From the NCBI GenBank assembly GCA_016295375.1, contig JAEDLI010000015.1, positions 1 through 32,590 on the forward strand: a DNA stretch of 32,590 nt. Reading direction: 5' to 3'. Shown here one piece after another: positions 1 through 6,866 of the stretch. Made by a program: the position numbers and the translations under genes. This DNA is from Fibrobacter sp. (GTDB lineage: Bacteria; Fibrobacterota; Fibrobacteria; Fibrobacterales; Fibrobacteraceae). Under the pieces are notes generated by a model. That model was not told the DNA's origin. It was given only the letters and a program-made list of their open reading frames with translations, and ran no database searches. Every line of letters starts with the position of its first letter. Position 1 is the first letter of the stretch.

Positions 1-119
1 TGGTGGCCATGCGCACTAAGCACTAAAGTGCTAAGTGCTGTCCGCCCGCCTGCGCGGGGATGACAAAAGGGTGCATCGTGTATGACAAAGGGGTGCGCTG
101 GGGATGACTGCGGCCCCTG
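1..119. repeat. Intergenic repeat-rich segment downstream of the oxidoreductase gene
   Basis: No gene is seen. Positions about 9-34 are built of CACTAAG-type units in both orientations (AGCACT, AA, AGTGCT form a small palindrome). From about 47 to 63 there is the reverse complement of the GTCAT-type palindrome found elsewhere in this window (GCCTGCGCGGGGATGAC), followed by two further GATGAC or TATGAC half copies near 80 and 105. The segment lies just past the stop codon of the minus-strand gene ending at 120, so it may contribute to transcript ends, but there is no clear T-run. Confidence 0.55.
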
Positions 120-2087
120 TTATTTCTTTTCGTAACGCACGTAGGCAAATTTTTTGCTATCGGGGGCCCACGAGTTCACGTTGATGGTTCCCTGGCCGCC
201 GAACAGCTTTAGAATCGTGCGGGGTTCGCTCCAGCCGGTCTTATCGCTGCCCGTCATCAGGCGGATTTCTACGTTCTTGTTGGGCACGTGTTCGCCGGGG
301 CGCACGTCCCGTTCGTGGTAGGCCAGCATCACGACTTTCGTGCGGTCGGGCGAAATGTGCGGGAACCAGGTGTTCCAATGGGCGTCTTGCGTCATCTGCG
401 TCTGTTCGGAGCCGTCGGACCTCATGCGCCACGCCTGCATACGACCGCTGCGAACAGAATTGAACCAGATGTATTCTCCGTCGCAGTCGTATTCCGGTCC
501 GTCATTCAAGCCGAAAGCTGTTGTAAGCTGCGTCTCGTTTCCGCCGGCAGTGGGAATGGTGTAAATGTCGTATTCTCCATTGCGTTCGGCGCAGTAGGCG
601 AGCGTTTTTCCGTCGGCGGTAACACCGTGGAGGTAGCTAGGAGCAAGGGGCGTCACCAGCCTCGGCATGCGTCCGTCAAAGAAAATCTTGTAGATGCGGG
701 AAAGGCCGTCTTCTTTGGTGTGGTGGCTCACGAAAAGTCCTAAACCGTCGGGAGAGAGCACGTGGTCGTTGTTGCAGTTGTCCGCAAAGTAGCTCGGCAC
801 TTCGGTAATGGCTCCACTTTCGATTTCAATTTTATAGATGCGGCCTTCGCTATTGTAGGTGAGGAATTTTCCGTCGGCGCTCCAGTTGGGCGCTTCGATG
901 ACCTTGTCAAATTTCTTGAGGAGTTTTGATTCGCCGGTCTCGATGTCGAAAATTTCCAGGAAGGACTTGTCTCCGCTGCGGTCCCAGACTTCGCCCGGAC
1001 TGAGTTCGAAGGGGTAGCTTACTCCCCATGTGGCGCGGAGGTTGTCCATCTGCGTCATCATCTGCATAGTCTTGCTGTGAGGCATTTCGGGGCATTCCTT
1101 GAGGCCTTTCTCGAGGGCCGCCTTGCAGCCCAGCACCTCGTATTCGTAGCAGTTCTCGATGCGGGGCGGCCTCACGGACTCTACCAGATTCCCGGCCATA
1201 TCGAACAGCTGGATTTCTTCCATGTCGTTGAGGTTCTGCACCCGGATAAAGCCCGCTGTTCCGTAGATGACGCCCTCGTTTTTGAGAGGCGCTACCATCG
1301 AGGTCTTGAGATGCGCTACCTGGCCATTTGCATATACCAAATCAATCCAGTCCGTAGCATCCACGCCCGTATGGAACTTGACGCACTTGGTTTTCGTCTG
1401 CACGATGTGATTTGCGATGTGGTTCCCGCCCGATGTCATTTCCGCACAGTCTCCACCTGATGTCATCCCCGCGGAGGCGGGGATCTCCGTGCAAATTTTC
1501 GGGTCAGTCAAAAAAATATCCGCGAATGTCAAACTGTAAATGCCCAAGTCCAGCAGCGCGCCGCCCGCAAGCTCCGGCTTTTGCAAGCGCTCGATATGCG
1601 AAAGGGGCATGGAAAAATCTGCTTCCACGCTTTCCACCTTGCCTATTTTCCCGTCCAGAATCCAGTCCTTGACCATCTGCACGGCGGGCAAGAACCTTGT
1701 CCACATGGCCTCGCTCATGAACACGCCTTTTTCTTCGGCTAGGGCCACCACTTCCGATGCCATCAGGGCGTTGGCGGTAAATGCCTTTTCTACCAGCAGG
1801 TTCTTTTTGTGTTCCAGGCAAAGCAAAATGTTGCTGTAATGCTCGGAATGGGGAGTGGCTACATAGATCAGATCTACCACAGAGTCCCGGGCCAGTTCCT
1901 CGTAACTGCCGTAGGCTTGCCCGAAACCGTATTCGTCGGCAAATTTTTGTGCCTTGTCAAGTGAGCGCGAAGCAACCGCATAGCATTCTACGCCCATGCC
2001 CCGCTTTTCGAGAGTCTTGACGGCAGCCGCCATCTTGGTGGCGATATGACCACAACCGAGAATTGCAAACTTGAGTACTTTTTCCAT
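120..2087 (-). CDS. Gfo/Idh/MocA-family oxidoreductase fused to a TolB-like beta-propeller
   Basis: This 655-residue protein has two parts. Residues 1 to about 350 are a Gfo/Idh/MocA NAD(P)-dependent dehydrogenase. The N-terminal Rossmann fold shows the GCGHIA glycine motif, then ATPHSEH and the EKAFTAN segment carrying the usual catalytic lysine; the GGALLDLGIY segment follows. Family members are about 330 residues and probably oxidise a sugar or cyclitol; the substrate is unknown. Residues from about 355 to the end form a TolB/WD40-like propeller with repeated SPDG or SADGK-type blades, and this half has no signal peptide, so the fusion should be cytoplasmic. Residues about 199-227 (EIPASAGMT and following) are encoded by an intergenic-type palindromic repeat inserted in frame. 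A TATATT box sits at 2159-2154 on the minus strand, about 65 nt before the start. The dehydrogenase call is firm; the role of the fusion is unknown. Confidence 0.85.
   Translation of the reverse strand: MEKVLKFAILGCGHIATKMAAAVKTLEKRGMGVECYAVASRSLDKAQKFADEYGFGQAYGSYEELARDSVVDLIYVATPHSEHYSNILLCLEHKKNLLVEKAFTANALMASEVVALAEEKGVFMSEAMWTRFLPAVQMVKDWILDGKIGKVESVEADFSMPLSHIERLQKPELAGGALLDLGIYSLTFADIFLTDPKICTEIPASAGMTSGGDCAEMTSGGNHIANHIVQTKTKCVKFHTGVDATDWIDLVYANGQVAHLKTSMVAPLKNEGVIYGTAGFIRVQNLNDMEEIQLFDMAGNLVESVRPPRIENCYEYEVLGCKAALEKGLKECPEMPHSKTMQMMTQMDNLRATWGVSYPFELSPGEVWDRSGDKSFLEIFDIETGESKLLKKFDKVIEAPNWSADGKFLTYNSEGRIYKIEIESGAITEVPSYFADNCNNDHVLSPDGLGLFVSHHTKEDGLSRIYKIFFDGRMPRLVTPLAPSYLHGVTADGKTLAYCAERNGEYDIYTIPTAGGNETQLTTAFGLNDGPEYDCDGEYIWFNSVRSGRMQAWRMRSDGSEQTQMTQDAHWNTWFPHISPDRTKVVMLAYHERDVRPGEHVPNKNVEIRLMTGSDKTGWSEPRTILKLFGGQGTINVNSWAPDSKKFAYVRYEKK
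1462..1488. repeat. GTCAT-type palindromic repeat inside a coding region
   Basis: The arms ATCCCCGC (1465-1472) and GCGGGGAT (1477-1484) are perfectly complementary around a GGAG loop. They are flanked by GTC on one side and CTCC on the other. A second half copy (GATGTCATTTCC) lies just upstream near 1433-1444. The same element occurs between genes in this window, yet here it is read in frame by the oxidoreductase gene, giving EIPASAGMT. Confidence 0.8.
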
Positions 2088-2160
2088 AAAAACTCTGGGT
2101 GAGTTCCTGCAAAATATCCGAAATTACACTGCAGCATTATCTGCGACACTTTCAATATAG

Positions 2161-2179
2161 CCTTATTTTACAAATAAGG
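2161..2179. promoter_or_regulatory. 8-bp inverted repeat in the oxidoreductase promoter region
   Basis: CCTTATTT (2161-2168) and AAATAAGG (2172-2179) form a perfect inverted repeat with a 3-nt centre. It adjoins a TATATT box at 2154-2159 (minus strand) that would serve the oxidoreductase gene starting at 2087. Its place in the -35/spacer zone suggests an operator. As RNA it could also form a weak hairpin after rsmA, but there is no following T-run. Confidence 0.4.
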
Positions 2180-2223
2180 TTTGATTCTGGTACCCAATAA
2201 GTGGGCTCAGGCGTAAACAGGCC

Positions 2224-3003
2224 TTATCCTACAATAACCTTGTAGAATTCCAGGAACTGTGCGGGAGAAAGTTCTTCGGCGCGGACAGTGGTTGGGTAAT
2301 CCAGGAACTCGATGGCCTCATGGATTTTCTTCTTGTCGTAAGCTCGGCCGAAGGAGTTAGCGAGAGTCTTGCGCTTTTGGGTAAAGGCGGCCCGCACAAA
2401 GTCGAAGAATCCATCGGGGGCCTGCAGGGCGTTGGCCTTGGGCGTGAGCAGCATGGTGGCGCTATCCACGTTGGGCCGTGGTGTAAAATGCTCGGGCCCG
2501 ATTTTGCGTAGAATCTGTGTGTCGGCGTAGGCGGACACCAGAACGGAGAGACTTCCGTAATTGCTGCTGCAGGGGGCGGCACAGATGCGCTCGGCAACCT
2601 CTAGCTGTACCATGCCCATGAACCCTCTGGTCAGGTGCAGCTTGGGCATGAGTCCTGCAATGATGGCGGTTGAAACGTTGTAAGGCAGGTTTCCCGTGAC
2701 CCAGGGCTTTTCGTGGGCGTCTAGAAAGGCCTGCAGGTCAAACTTCAAGAAGTCTATGTTCTGGATGTGGAAGTTTTCGCGGCCCTGGAATTTTTGTTCC
2801 AAAAATTCGACGCACTGCTCGTCGATTTCGACGGCAGTGAGTTGCACGGCACGGTCTAGCAGGTGCTCTGTGAGGGCGCCGTGCCCAGGGCCGATTTCCA
2901 GCACGCAGTCGCCTTTATTGGCCGGCAGGTCCCCTGCAATCAGCTTTGCGGTAGGAACATCCAGAAAGTTCTGGCCAAATTTGCGCCGTCGTGCTCTGTC
3001 CAT
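2224..3003 (-). CDS. rsmA: 16S rRNA dimethyladenosine transferase (RsmA/KsgA)
   Basis: RsmA uses S-adenosylmethionine to dimethylate the two adjacent adenines in the loop of the 3'-terminal hairpin of 16S rRNA, a late step in 30S subunit assembly. The 259 residues match the usual family length. Visible motifs are KFGQNFL at the N-terminus, the SAM-binding motif I LEIGPGHGALTEHL (about residues 35-48), the acidic VEID of motif II, and the catalytic motif IV NLPYN (about 105-109). The C-terminal QKRKTL segment is also typical. The ATG at 3003 has no convincing Shine-Dalgarno sequence; the leader is very T-rich (revcomp of 3004-3030). A palindromic repeat lies just upstream at 3036-3060. The downstream neighbour on the same strand starts 137 nt away with its own promoter, so rsmA is probably its own unit. 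Confidence 0.95.
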   Translation of the reverse strand: MDRARRRKFGQNFLDVPTAKLIAGDLPANKGDCVLEIGPGHGALTEHLLDRAVQLTAVEIDEQCVEFLEQKFQGRENFHIQNIDFLKFDLQAFLDAHEKPWVTGNLPYNVSTAIIAGLMPKLHLTRGFMGMVQLEVAERICAAPCSSNYGSLSVLVSAYADTQILRKIGPEHFTPRPNVDSATMLLTPKANALQAPDGFFDFVRAAFTQKRKTLANSFGRAYDKKKIHEAIEFLDYPTTVRAEELSPAQFLEFYKVIVG

Positions 3004-3035
3004 GGGGAAAAAGATAGGAAAAAGGGGGTAGGAAC

Positions 3036-3060
3036 GTCATCCTCGCGAAGGCGAGGATCC
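3036..3060. repeat. GTCAT-type palindromic repeat between rsmA and ahcY
   Basis: ATCCTCGC and GCGAGGAT pair around a GAAG loop, preceded by GTC. It is the same element type as at 1462, here with a compensated C-to-T/G-to-A change in both arms, which keeps the hairpin. It sits between the divergent starts of rsmA and ahcY. Confidence 0.75.
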
Positions 3061-3134
3061 GCTTGAGGAAATGGGTTGTAGGTATTAGGGGTTCTGGGTA
3101 CAAGAGGAATTCGGGTCCTGAAATCCGAATATGC

Positions 3135-3163
3135 TTGACGTCTCGTATGCATATAACTATATT
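3135..3163 (+). promoter_or_regulatory. Predicted sigma-70-type promoter of ahcY
   Basis: TTGACG at 3135-3140 and TATATT at 3158-3163 are separated by 17 nt, the optimal spacing. Transcription would start near 3170, giving a leader of about 65 nt to the ATG at 3237. I do not recognise an SAH riboswitch in this short leader. Confidence 0.65.
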
Positions 3164-3236
3164 TATGCATAAATAAAGATGCGCGACTAACAACCACTAT
3201 AAGATGGTTGCAAAACCTGCGCCAAAAGGAACAATT

Positions 3237-4697
3237 ATGGAATACAAAATTAAGGATATCAACCTTGCTGTGGAAGGCCGCAAGGAACTCGACCTCGCCG
3301 AAACCGAAATGCCGGGTCTGATGGCGCTGCGCAAGGAATATGCAGGCAAGAAGCCGCTCGCTGGCGCCCGTATTATGGGTAGCCTCCACATGACGGTGCA
3401 GACCGCTATCCTCATCGAAACGCTGGTGGACCTCGGTGCCGACGTGCGCTGGGTGAGCTGCAACATCTTCAGCACGCAGGACAACGCCGCCGCCGCCGTC
3501 GTGGTGGGCAAGAGGGGCACCATCGAGAACCCGCAGGGCGTTCCCGTGTTCGCCTGGAAGGGCGAAACCCTCGAAGAATATTGGGAAAACACCGCCCGCG
3601 CTCTCGTGTGGCCTGACGGCAAGACCGCAGACCTCATCGTGGATGACGGCGGCGACGCCACCATGCTCGTGACCTGCGGTGCCGAATTCGAAGACGCCGG
3701 CAAGGTGCCCGAATTCAACCCCGCTACCGACAGCGAAGAATGGGGCGTGTTCCTCGCCACTTGCCGTAAGATTTTCGAGAAGGACCCGAAGCAGTGGACC
3801 CGCGCTCGCGAAACTCTCCGCGGCGTTTCTGAAGAAACCACCACCGGCGTGCATCGCCTGTACCAGATGGCCCAGGTCGGCCGCCTGAAGTTCCCGGCAA
3901 TCAACGTGAACGATTCCGTGACCAAGTCCAAGTTCGATAACCTCTACGGCTGCCGCCACTCCCTCATCGACGGCATCAACCGCGCCACCGACGTGATGAT
4001 GGCAGGCAAAATCGCAGTCGTGTGCGGCTACGGCGACGTGGGTAAGGGCTGCGCACAGTCCCTGCGCGGTCAGGGCGCCCGCGTGATCATCACCGAAATC
4101 GACCCAATTTGCGCACTCCAGGCCGCCATGGAAGGCTACGAAGTCAAGACCCTCGACGAAGTCGTGAGCTACGCCGACATCTTCGTGACCACCACCGGCA
4201 ACACCGGCATCATCAGCGCCGCCCAGATGAGCAAGATGAAGCACCGCGCCATCGTCGGTAACATCGGCCACTTCGACAACGAAATCGACATGGCCGGCCT
4301 CAAGAAGATTCCGGGCATCAAGCGTAACGAAATCAAGCCGCAGTACGACGAATGGATTTTCCCCGACGGCCACAGCATCCTCGTGCTCGCCGAAGGTCGC
4401 CTGCTGAACCTCGGCTGCGCCACCGGTCACCCGAGCTTCGTGATGAGTGCAAGCTTCACGAACCAGACCATCGCACAGATTGACCTCTGGCTCAATGCAC
4501 AGGGCAAGCAGACTGTCGCTGGCATCAAGTACGAAAGCGGCGTCGTGTACACGCTCCCGAAGATCCTCGACGAAAAGGTCGCCCGCCTCCACCTCGAAAA
4601 GCTCGGCGTTCACCTGACGACCCTCACCAAGGCCCAGGCCGACTACATCGGCGTGCCCGTGGAAGGCCCGTACAAGGCGGATCACTACAGGTACTAG
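3237..4697 (+). CDS. ahcY: Adenosylhomocysteinase (SAH hydrolase)
   Basis: AhcY reversibly splits S-adenosylhomocysteine into adenosine and homocysteine. This relieves product inhibition of methyltransferases and feeds the methyl cycle. The protein is about 486 residues from the ATG at 3237. That start is preferred over the in-frame ATG at 3204 because AAGGA lies 6 nt upstream of it. Seen: GSLHMTVQTAILIETL in the substrate domain, the NAD-binding VVCGYGDVGKGCAQSL (about residues 260-275), GNIGHFDNEID, the NLGCATGHPSFVMS segment, and the C-terminal KADHYRY, whose Lys and Tyr reach the NAD of the neighbouring subunit. The roughly 40-residue insert between the substrate and cofactor domains (around EEWGVFLATCRKIFEKD) is typical of many bacterial and plant enzymes. 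It is transcribed alone from the promoter at 3135. No metK, luxS or methionine genes lie nearby. Confidence 0.96.
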   Translation: MEYKIKDINLAVEGRKELDLAETEMPGLMALRKEYAGKKPLAGARIMGSLHMTVQTAILIETLVDLGADVRWVSCNIFSTQDNAAAAVVVGKRGTIENPQGVPVFAWKGETLEEYWENTARALVWPDGKTADLIVDDGGDATMLVTCGAEFEDAGKVPEFNPATDSEEWGVFLATCRKIFEKDPKQWTRARETLRGVSEETTTGVHRLYQMAQVGRLKFPAINVNDSVTKSKFDNLYGCRHSLIDGINRATDVMMAGKIAVVCGYGDVGKGCAQSLRGQGARVIITEIDPICALQAAMEGYEVKTLDEVVSYADIFVTTTGNTGIISAAQMSKMKHRAIVGNIGHFDNEIDMAGLKKIPGIKRNEIKPQYDEWIFPDGHSILVLAEGRLLNLGCATGHPSFVMSASFTNQTIAQIDLWLNAQGKQTVAGIKYESGVVYTLPKILDEKVARLHLEKLGVHLTTLTKAQADYIGVPVEGPYKADHYRY

Positions 4698-4740
4698 TGA
4701 TTAGTGGTTGGTGGTTAGGAATAACTACCAACCGCGCAAT

Positions 4741-4884
4741 TGTCATTCCGGCTGCCCTCACTTGTCATCCCCGCCACCCACACTTGTCATCCCGGCTATA
4801 CTATACTTGGCAACTAGAATTGCGATGCAATTCGTTGCCATAGTAGAGTTATCCTCTTTGGGGAGAAGGCGGGGATCTTTTTTT
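4741..4884 (+). terminator. Composite palindromic repeat and likely ahcY terminator
   Basis: This gene-free stretch holds three GTCAT half copies (4742, 4764, 4786). ATCCCCGCC at 4767-4775 is complementary to GGCGGGGAT at 4868-4876, which is followed by CTTTTTTTT, so the whole can close into one long terminator-like stem. Inside it is a second hairpin, GGCAAC-ta-GAATTGC (4809-4823) against GCAATTC-GTTGCC (4827-4839). A likely role is to end ahcY transcription before the next gene starts. Confidence 0.55.
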
Positions 4885-4940
4885 TAGGGCGTGTTTTTTG
4901 TATTTTGTATTGAACGCCTAAGTTTCAAGGACGGTTCTTT

Positions 4941-6692
4941 ATGCTGATGGAAAAGATTGCATCCCCTGCTGATGTGAAGAAGATGGACACGGAAAGCCTC
5001 AAGGCACTCGCGGCAGAAATCCGCACAGCCCTCATCAACAAGATTTCACACTGCGGCGGACACCTGGGCCCGAACCTTGGATTCGTGGAACCGACCATCG
5101 CGCTGCACTATGTTTTTGAATCGCCCAAGGACAAGATTGTCTACGACGTTAGCCACCAGAGCTACACGCACAAGATTTTGACAGGCCGCGCCGAAGCGTT
5201 CCTGAATCCGGAAAAGTACTGGAGCGTCACGGGTTACACCGAACCCTGCGAAAGTGAACACGACCAGTTCATGATTGGCCACACTTCGACTTCCGTGAGC
5301 CTTGCGCTCGGGCTTGCAACCGCCCGCGATATCAAGGGCGAAAAGGGCAACGTGATTGCAGTAATCGGCGACGGTTCCCTGAGCGGGGGCGAAGCATTCG
5401 AAGGCCTCGACAACGCCGGCGAATACGCGACAAATTTTATCGTGGTCGTAAACGATAACGAAATGTCCATCGCCGAAAATCACGGCGGCCTTTACGGGAG
5501 CCTCGCGGAACTCCGAGCCACGCAGGGCAAGAGCGAAAACAACTATTTCAAGAGCCTCGGCTTTGATTATCTGTATGTAGAACAAGGTAACAATGTCGAA
5601 TCGCTCATCGCCGCGTTCAAGCAGGTGAAGGATTCCACAAAGCCCGTGGTGGTGCACATCCACACGCTCAAGGGCAAGGGCTACAGCTTCGCCGAAAACG
5701 CGAAGGAAGGGTTCCACTGGTCTGCACCGTTTGATATTCCGACCGGTGTTGTGAACTGGGGCAATGGAGAATCGTACGGCAACATTCTCGGCGACTACCT
5801 GATGAAAAAAATCAAGGCCGACCCGAAGGTCGTCGTAATCCATTCCGCAGTACCCGCAGGCATCGGGTTCTTTGCCGAGCAGCGCAAAGCGGCAGGCAAG
5901 CAGTTCATTGATGTGGGTATCGCCGAAGAGCACGCAGTCGCACTCGCATCTGGCCTTGCGAAGGGCGGCGCAAAGCCCGTGTACAGCACGCACAGCACGT
6001 TTATCCAGCGCACCTACGACCAGCTCTCGCAGGACTTGTGCGCGAACAACAACCCGGCCACATTGCTCATTACCATGTCGGGCGCCGACGGCATGAACGA
6101 CACCACGCACCTCTGCATTTTCGACATCGCGATGATGAGCAACATCCCGAACCTGGTGTACCTCTGCCCCACCTGCGTAGAAGAGGCCTTCGCCATGATG
6201 GATTACGCGATTGATCAGAGGTCACACCCGATGGCCATCCGCATCCCGAACGGAGTCGCACACCGCAGCGTAAAATTTGACACGGATTATTCCAAGCTGA
6301 ATACATATAAGGTTGACAAGCGCGGAAGCAAGGTGGCGTTCATCGGTCTCGGCAGCTACTACGCCCTCGCCGAAGAAGTCGCAGCAGAACTCGCCAAGCA
6401 GGGAATCGACGCCACCATTATCAACCCGCGATTTGCAACAGGCGTTGACCGCGAAGTTTTGGAAGGCCTGTGCGCCGACCACCAGGTAGTCGTGACGCTC
6501 GAAAACGGCGTGATTGACGGTGGCTTCGGCGAGAAGATTGCCCGCTTCTACGGAGCAAGCGACATGAAGGTTCTGGTAAAGGGCTTCAAGAAGGAATTCT
6601 ACGACAAGGTGCCCTACGATGAACTGATGGAGAGAAACCGCCTCACACCCAAGCAGATTGCGGAAGATGTGATGGCGGTACTGAGGAAATAG
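4941..6692 (+). CDS. Transketolase-family enzyme, 1-deoxy-D-xylulose-5-phosphate synthase-like
   Basis: A full-length thiamine-diphosphate enzyme of 583 residues, close to the 600-640 of DXS. The ATG at 4941 follows AAGGA. Seen in order: SHCGGHLGPNLGFVE and YDVSHQSYTHKILTGR as in DXS; the TPP motif GDGSLSGGEAFEGLDNAGE (from about residue 143) ending at VVVNDNE; HTLKGKGYSFAE; then the pyrimidine domain with VGIAEEHAVALASGLAKGG, where E329 is the expected catalytic glutamate, and STFIQRTYDQ. True DXS makes 1-deoxyxylulose 5-phosphate from pyruvate and glyceraldehyde 3-phosphate for isoprenoids and thiamine. However, the GADG-x-TH-x-G-x-FD loop is altered to GADGMNDTTHLCIFD, and the YPRG phosphate-binding motif reads IPNG. 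It may therefore be a paralogue acting on another substrate. Spacing and the intervening terminator suggest it is not co-transcribed with ahcY. Confidence 0.82.
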   Translation: MLMEKIASPADVKKMDTESLKALAAEIRTALINKISHCGGHLGPNLGFVEPTIALHYVFESPKDKIVYDVSHQSYTHKILTGRAEAFLNPEKYWSVTGYTEPCESEHDQFMIGHTSTSVSLALGLATARDIKGEKGNVIAVIGDGSLSGGEAFEGLDNAGEYATNFIVVVNDNEMSIAENHGGLYGSLAELRATQGKSENNYFKSLGFDYLYVEQGNNVESLIAAFKQVKDSTKPVVVHIHTLKGKGYSFAENAKEGFHWSAPFDIPTGVVNWGNGESYGNILGDYLMKKIKADPKVVVIHSAVPAGIGFFAEQRKAAGKQFIDVGIAEEHAVALASGLAKGGAKPVYSTHSTFIQRTYDQLSQDLCANNNPATLLITMSGADGMNDTTHLCIFDIAMMSNIPNLVYLCPTCVEEAFAMMDYAIDQRSHPMAIRIPNGVAHRSVKFDTDYSKLNTYKVDKRGSKVAFIGLGSYYALAEEVAAELAKQGIDATIINPRFATGVDREVLEGLCADHQVVVTLENGVIDGGFGEKIARFYGASDMKVLVKGFKKEFYDKVPYDELMERNRLTPKQIAEDVMAVLRK

Positions 6693-6714
6693 TCAAGATA
6701 TAAAAATACGGAGG

Positions 6715-6733
6715 TATGAAACGTTATTTCATA
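6715..6733. promoter_or_regulatory. 7-bp inverted repeat upstream of the AAA ATPase gene
   Basis: TATGAAA (6715-6721) and TTTCATA (6727-6733) flank a 5-nt centre. It lies just upstream of the TTCGTC repeat cluster and could be a regulator site. The ATG in it opens a 28-codon reading frame to 6802, but the GGAGG is only about one base from that ATG, so I do not call a gene. Confidence 0.3.
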
Positions 6734-6734
6734 T

Positions 6735-6851
6735 CTTCGTCAAAAAGTGGCCAAATTTTGCAAATTTTAGCATTCGTCATAAAAAATGTCTGTTTAGATT
6801 GATTATTCGTCCAAAAAATTTTCATTTTTATTGAAATATTCGTCCAAAAAA
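6735..6851 (+). repeat. Periodic TTCGTC direct repeats upstream of the AAA ATPase gene
   Basis: Four related units start at 6735 (CTTCGTCAAAAAG), 6772 (ATTCGTCATAAAAAA), 6805 (ATTCGTCCAAAAAA) and 6838 (ATTCGTCCAAAAAA). The spacings are 37, 33 and 33 bp, about three helical turns, and the last two units are identical over 14 bp. The final unit overlaps the presumed promoter (TTGAAA 6831-6836, 18 nt, TATATT 6855-6860). This looks like a multi-site operator for the gene at 6867. Confidence 0.6.
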
Positions 6852-6866
6852 GTGTATATTTGGGGT

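Noticed and set aside
3164..3236. A possible SAH riboswitch in the ahcY leader
   Set aside because: The leader is too short and AT-rich, and I see no conserved SAH-aptamer core.
2940..4685. A long minus-strand open frame of 581 codons antisense to ahcY and rsmA upstream DNA
   Set aside because: It covers a clear ahcY gene and its protein is Val/His/Ala-rich without motifs, a typical shadow of GC-biased third positions.
6716..6802. A 28-codon frame starting MKRYFISSSKS after GGAGG
   Set aside because: The Shine-Dalgarno sequence is only about a base from the ATG and the frame overlaps the periodic repeats.
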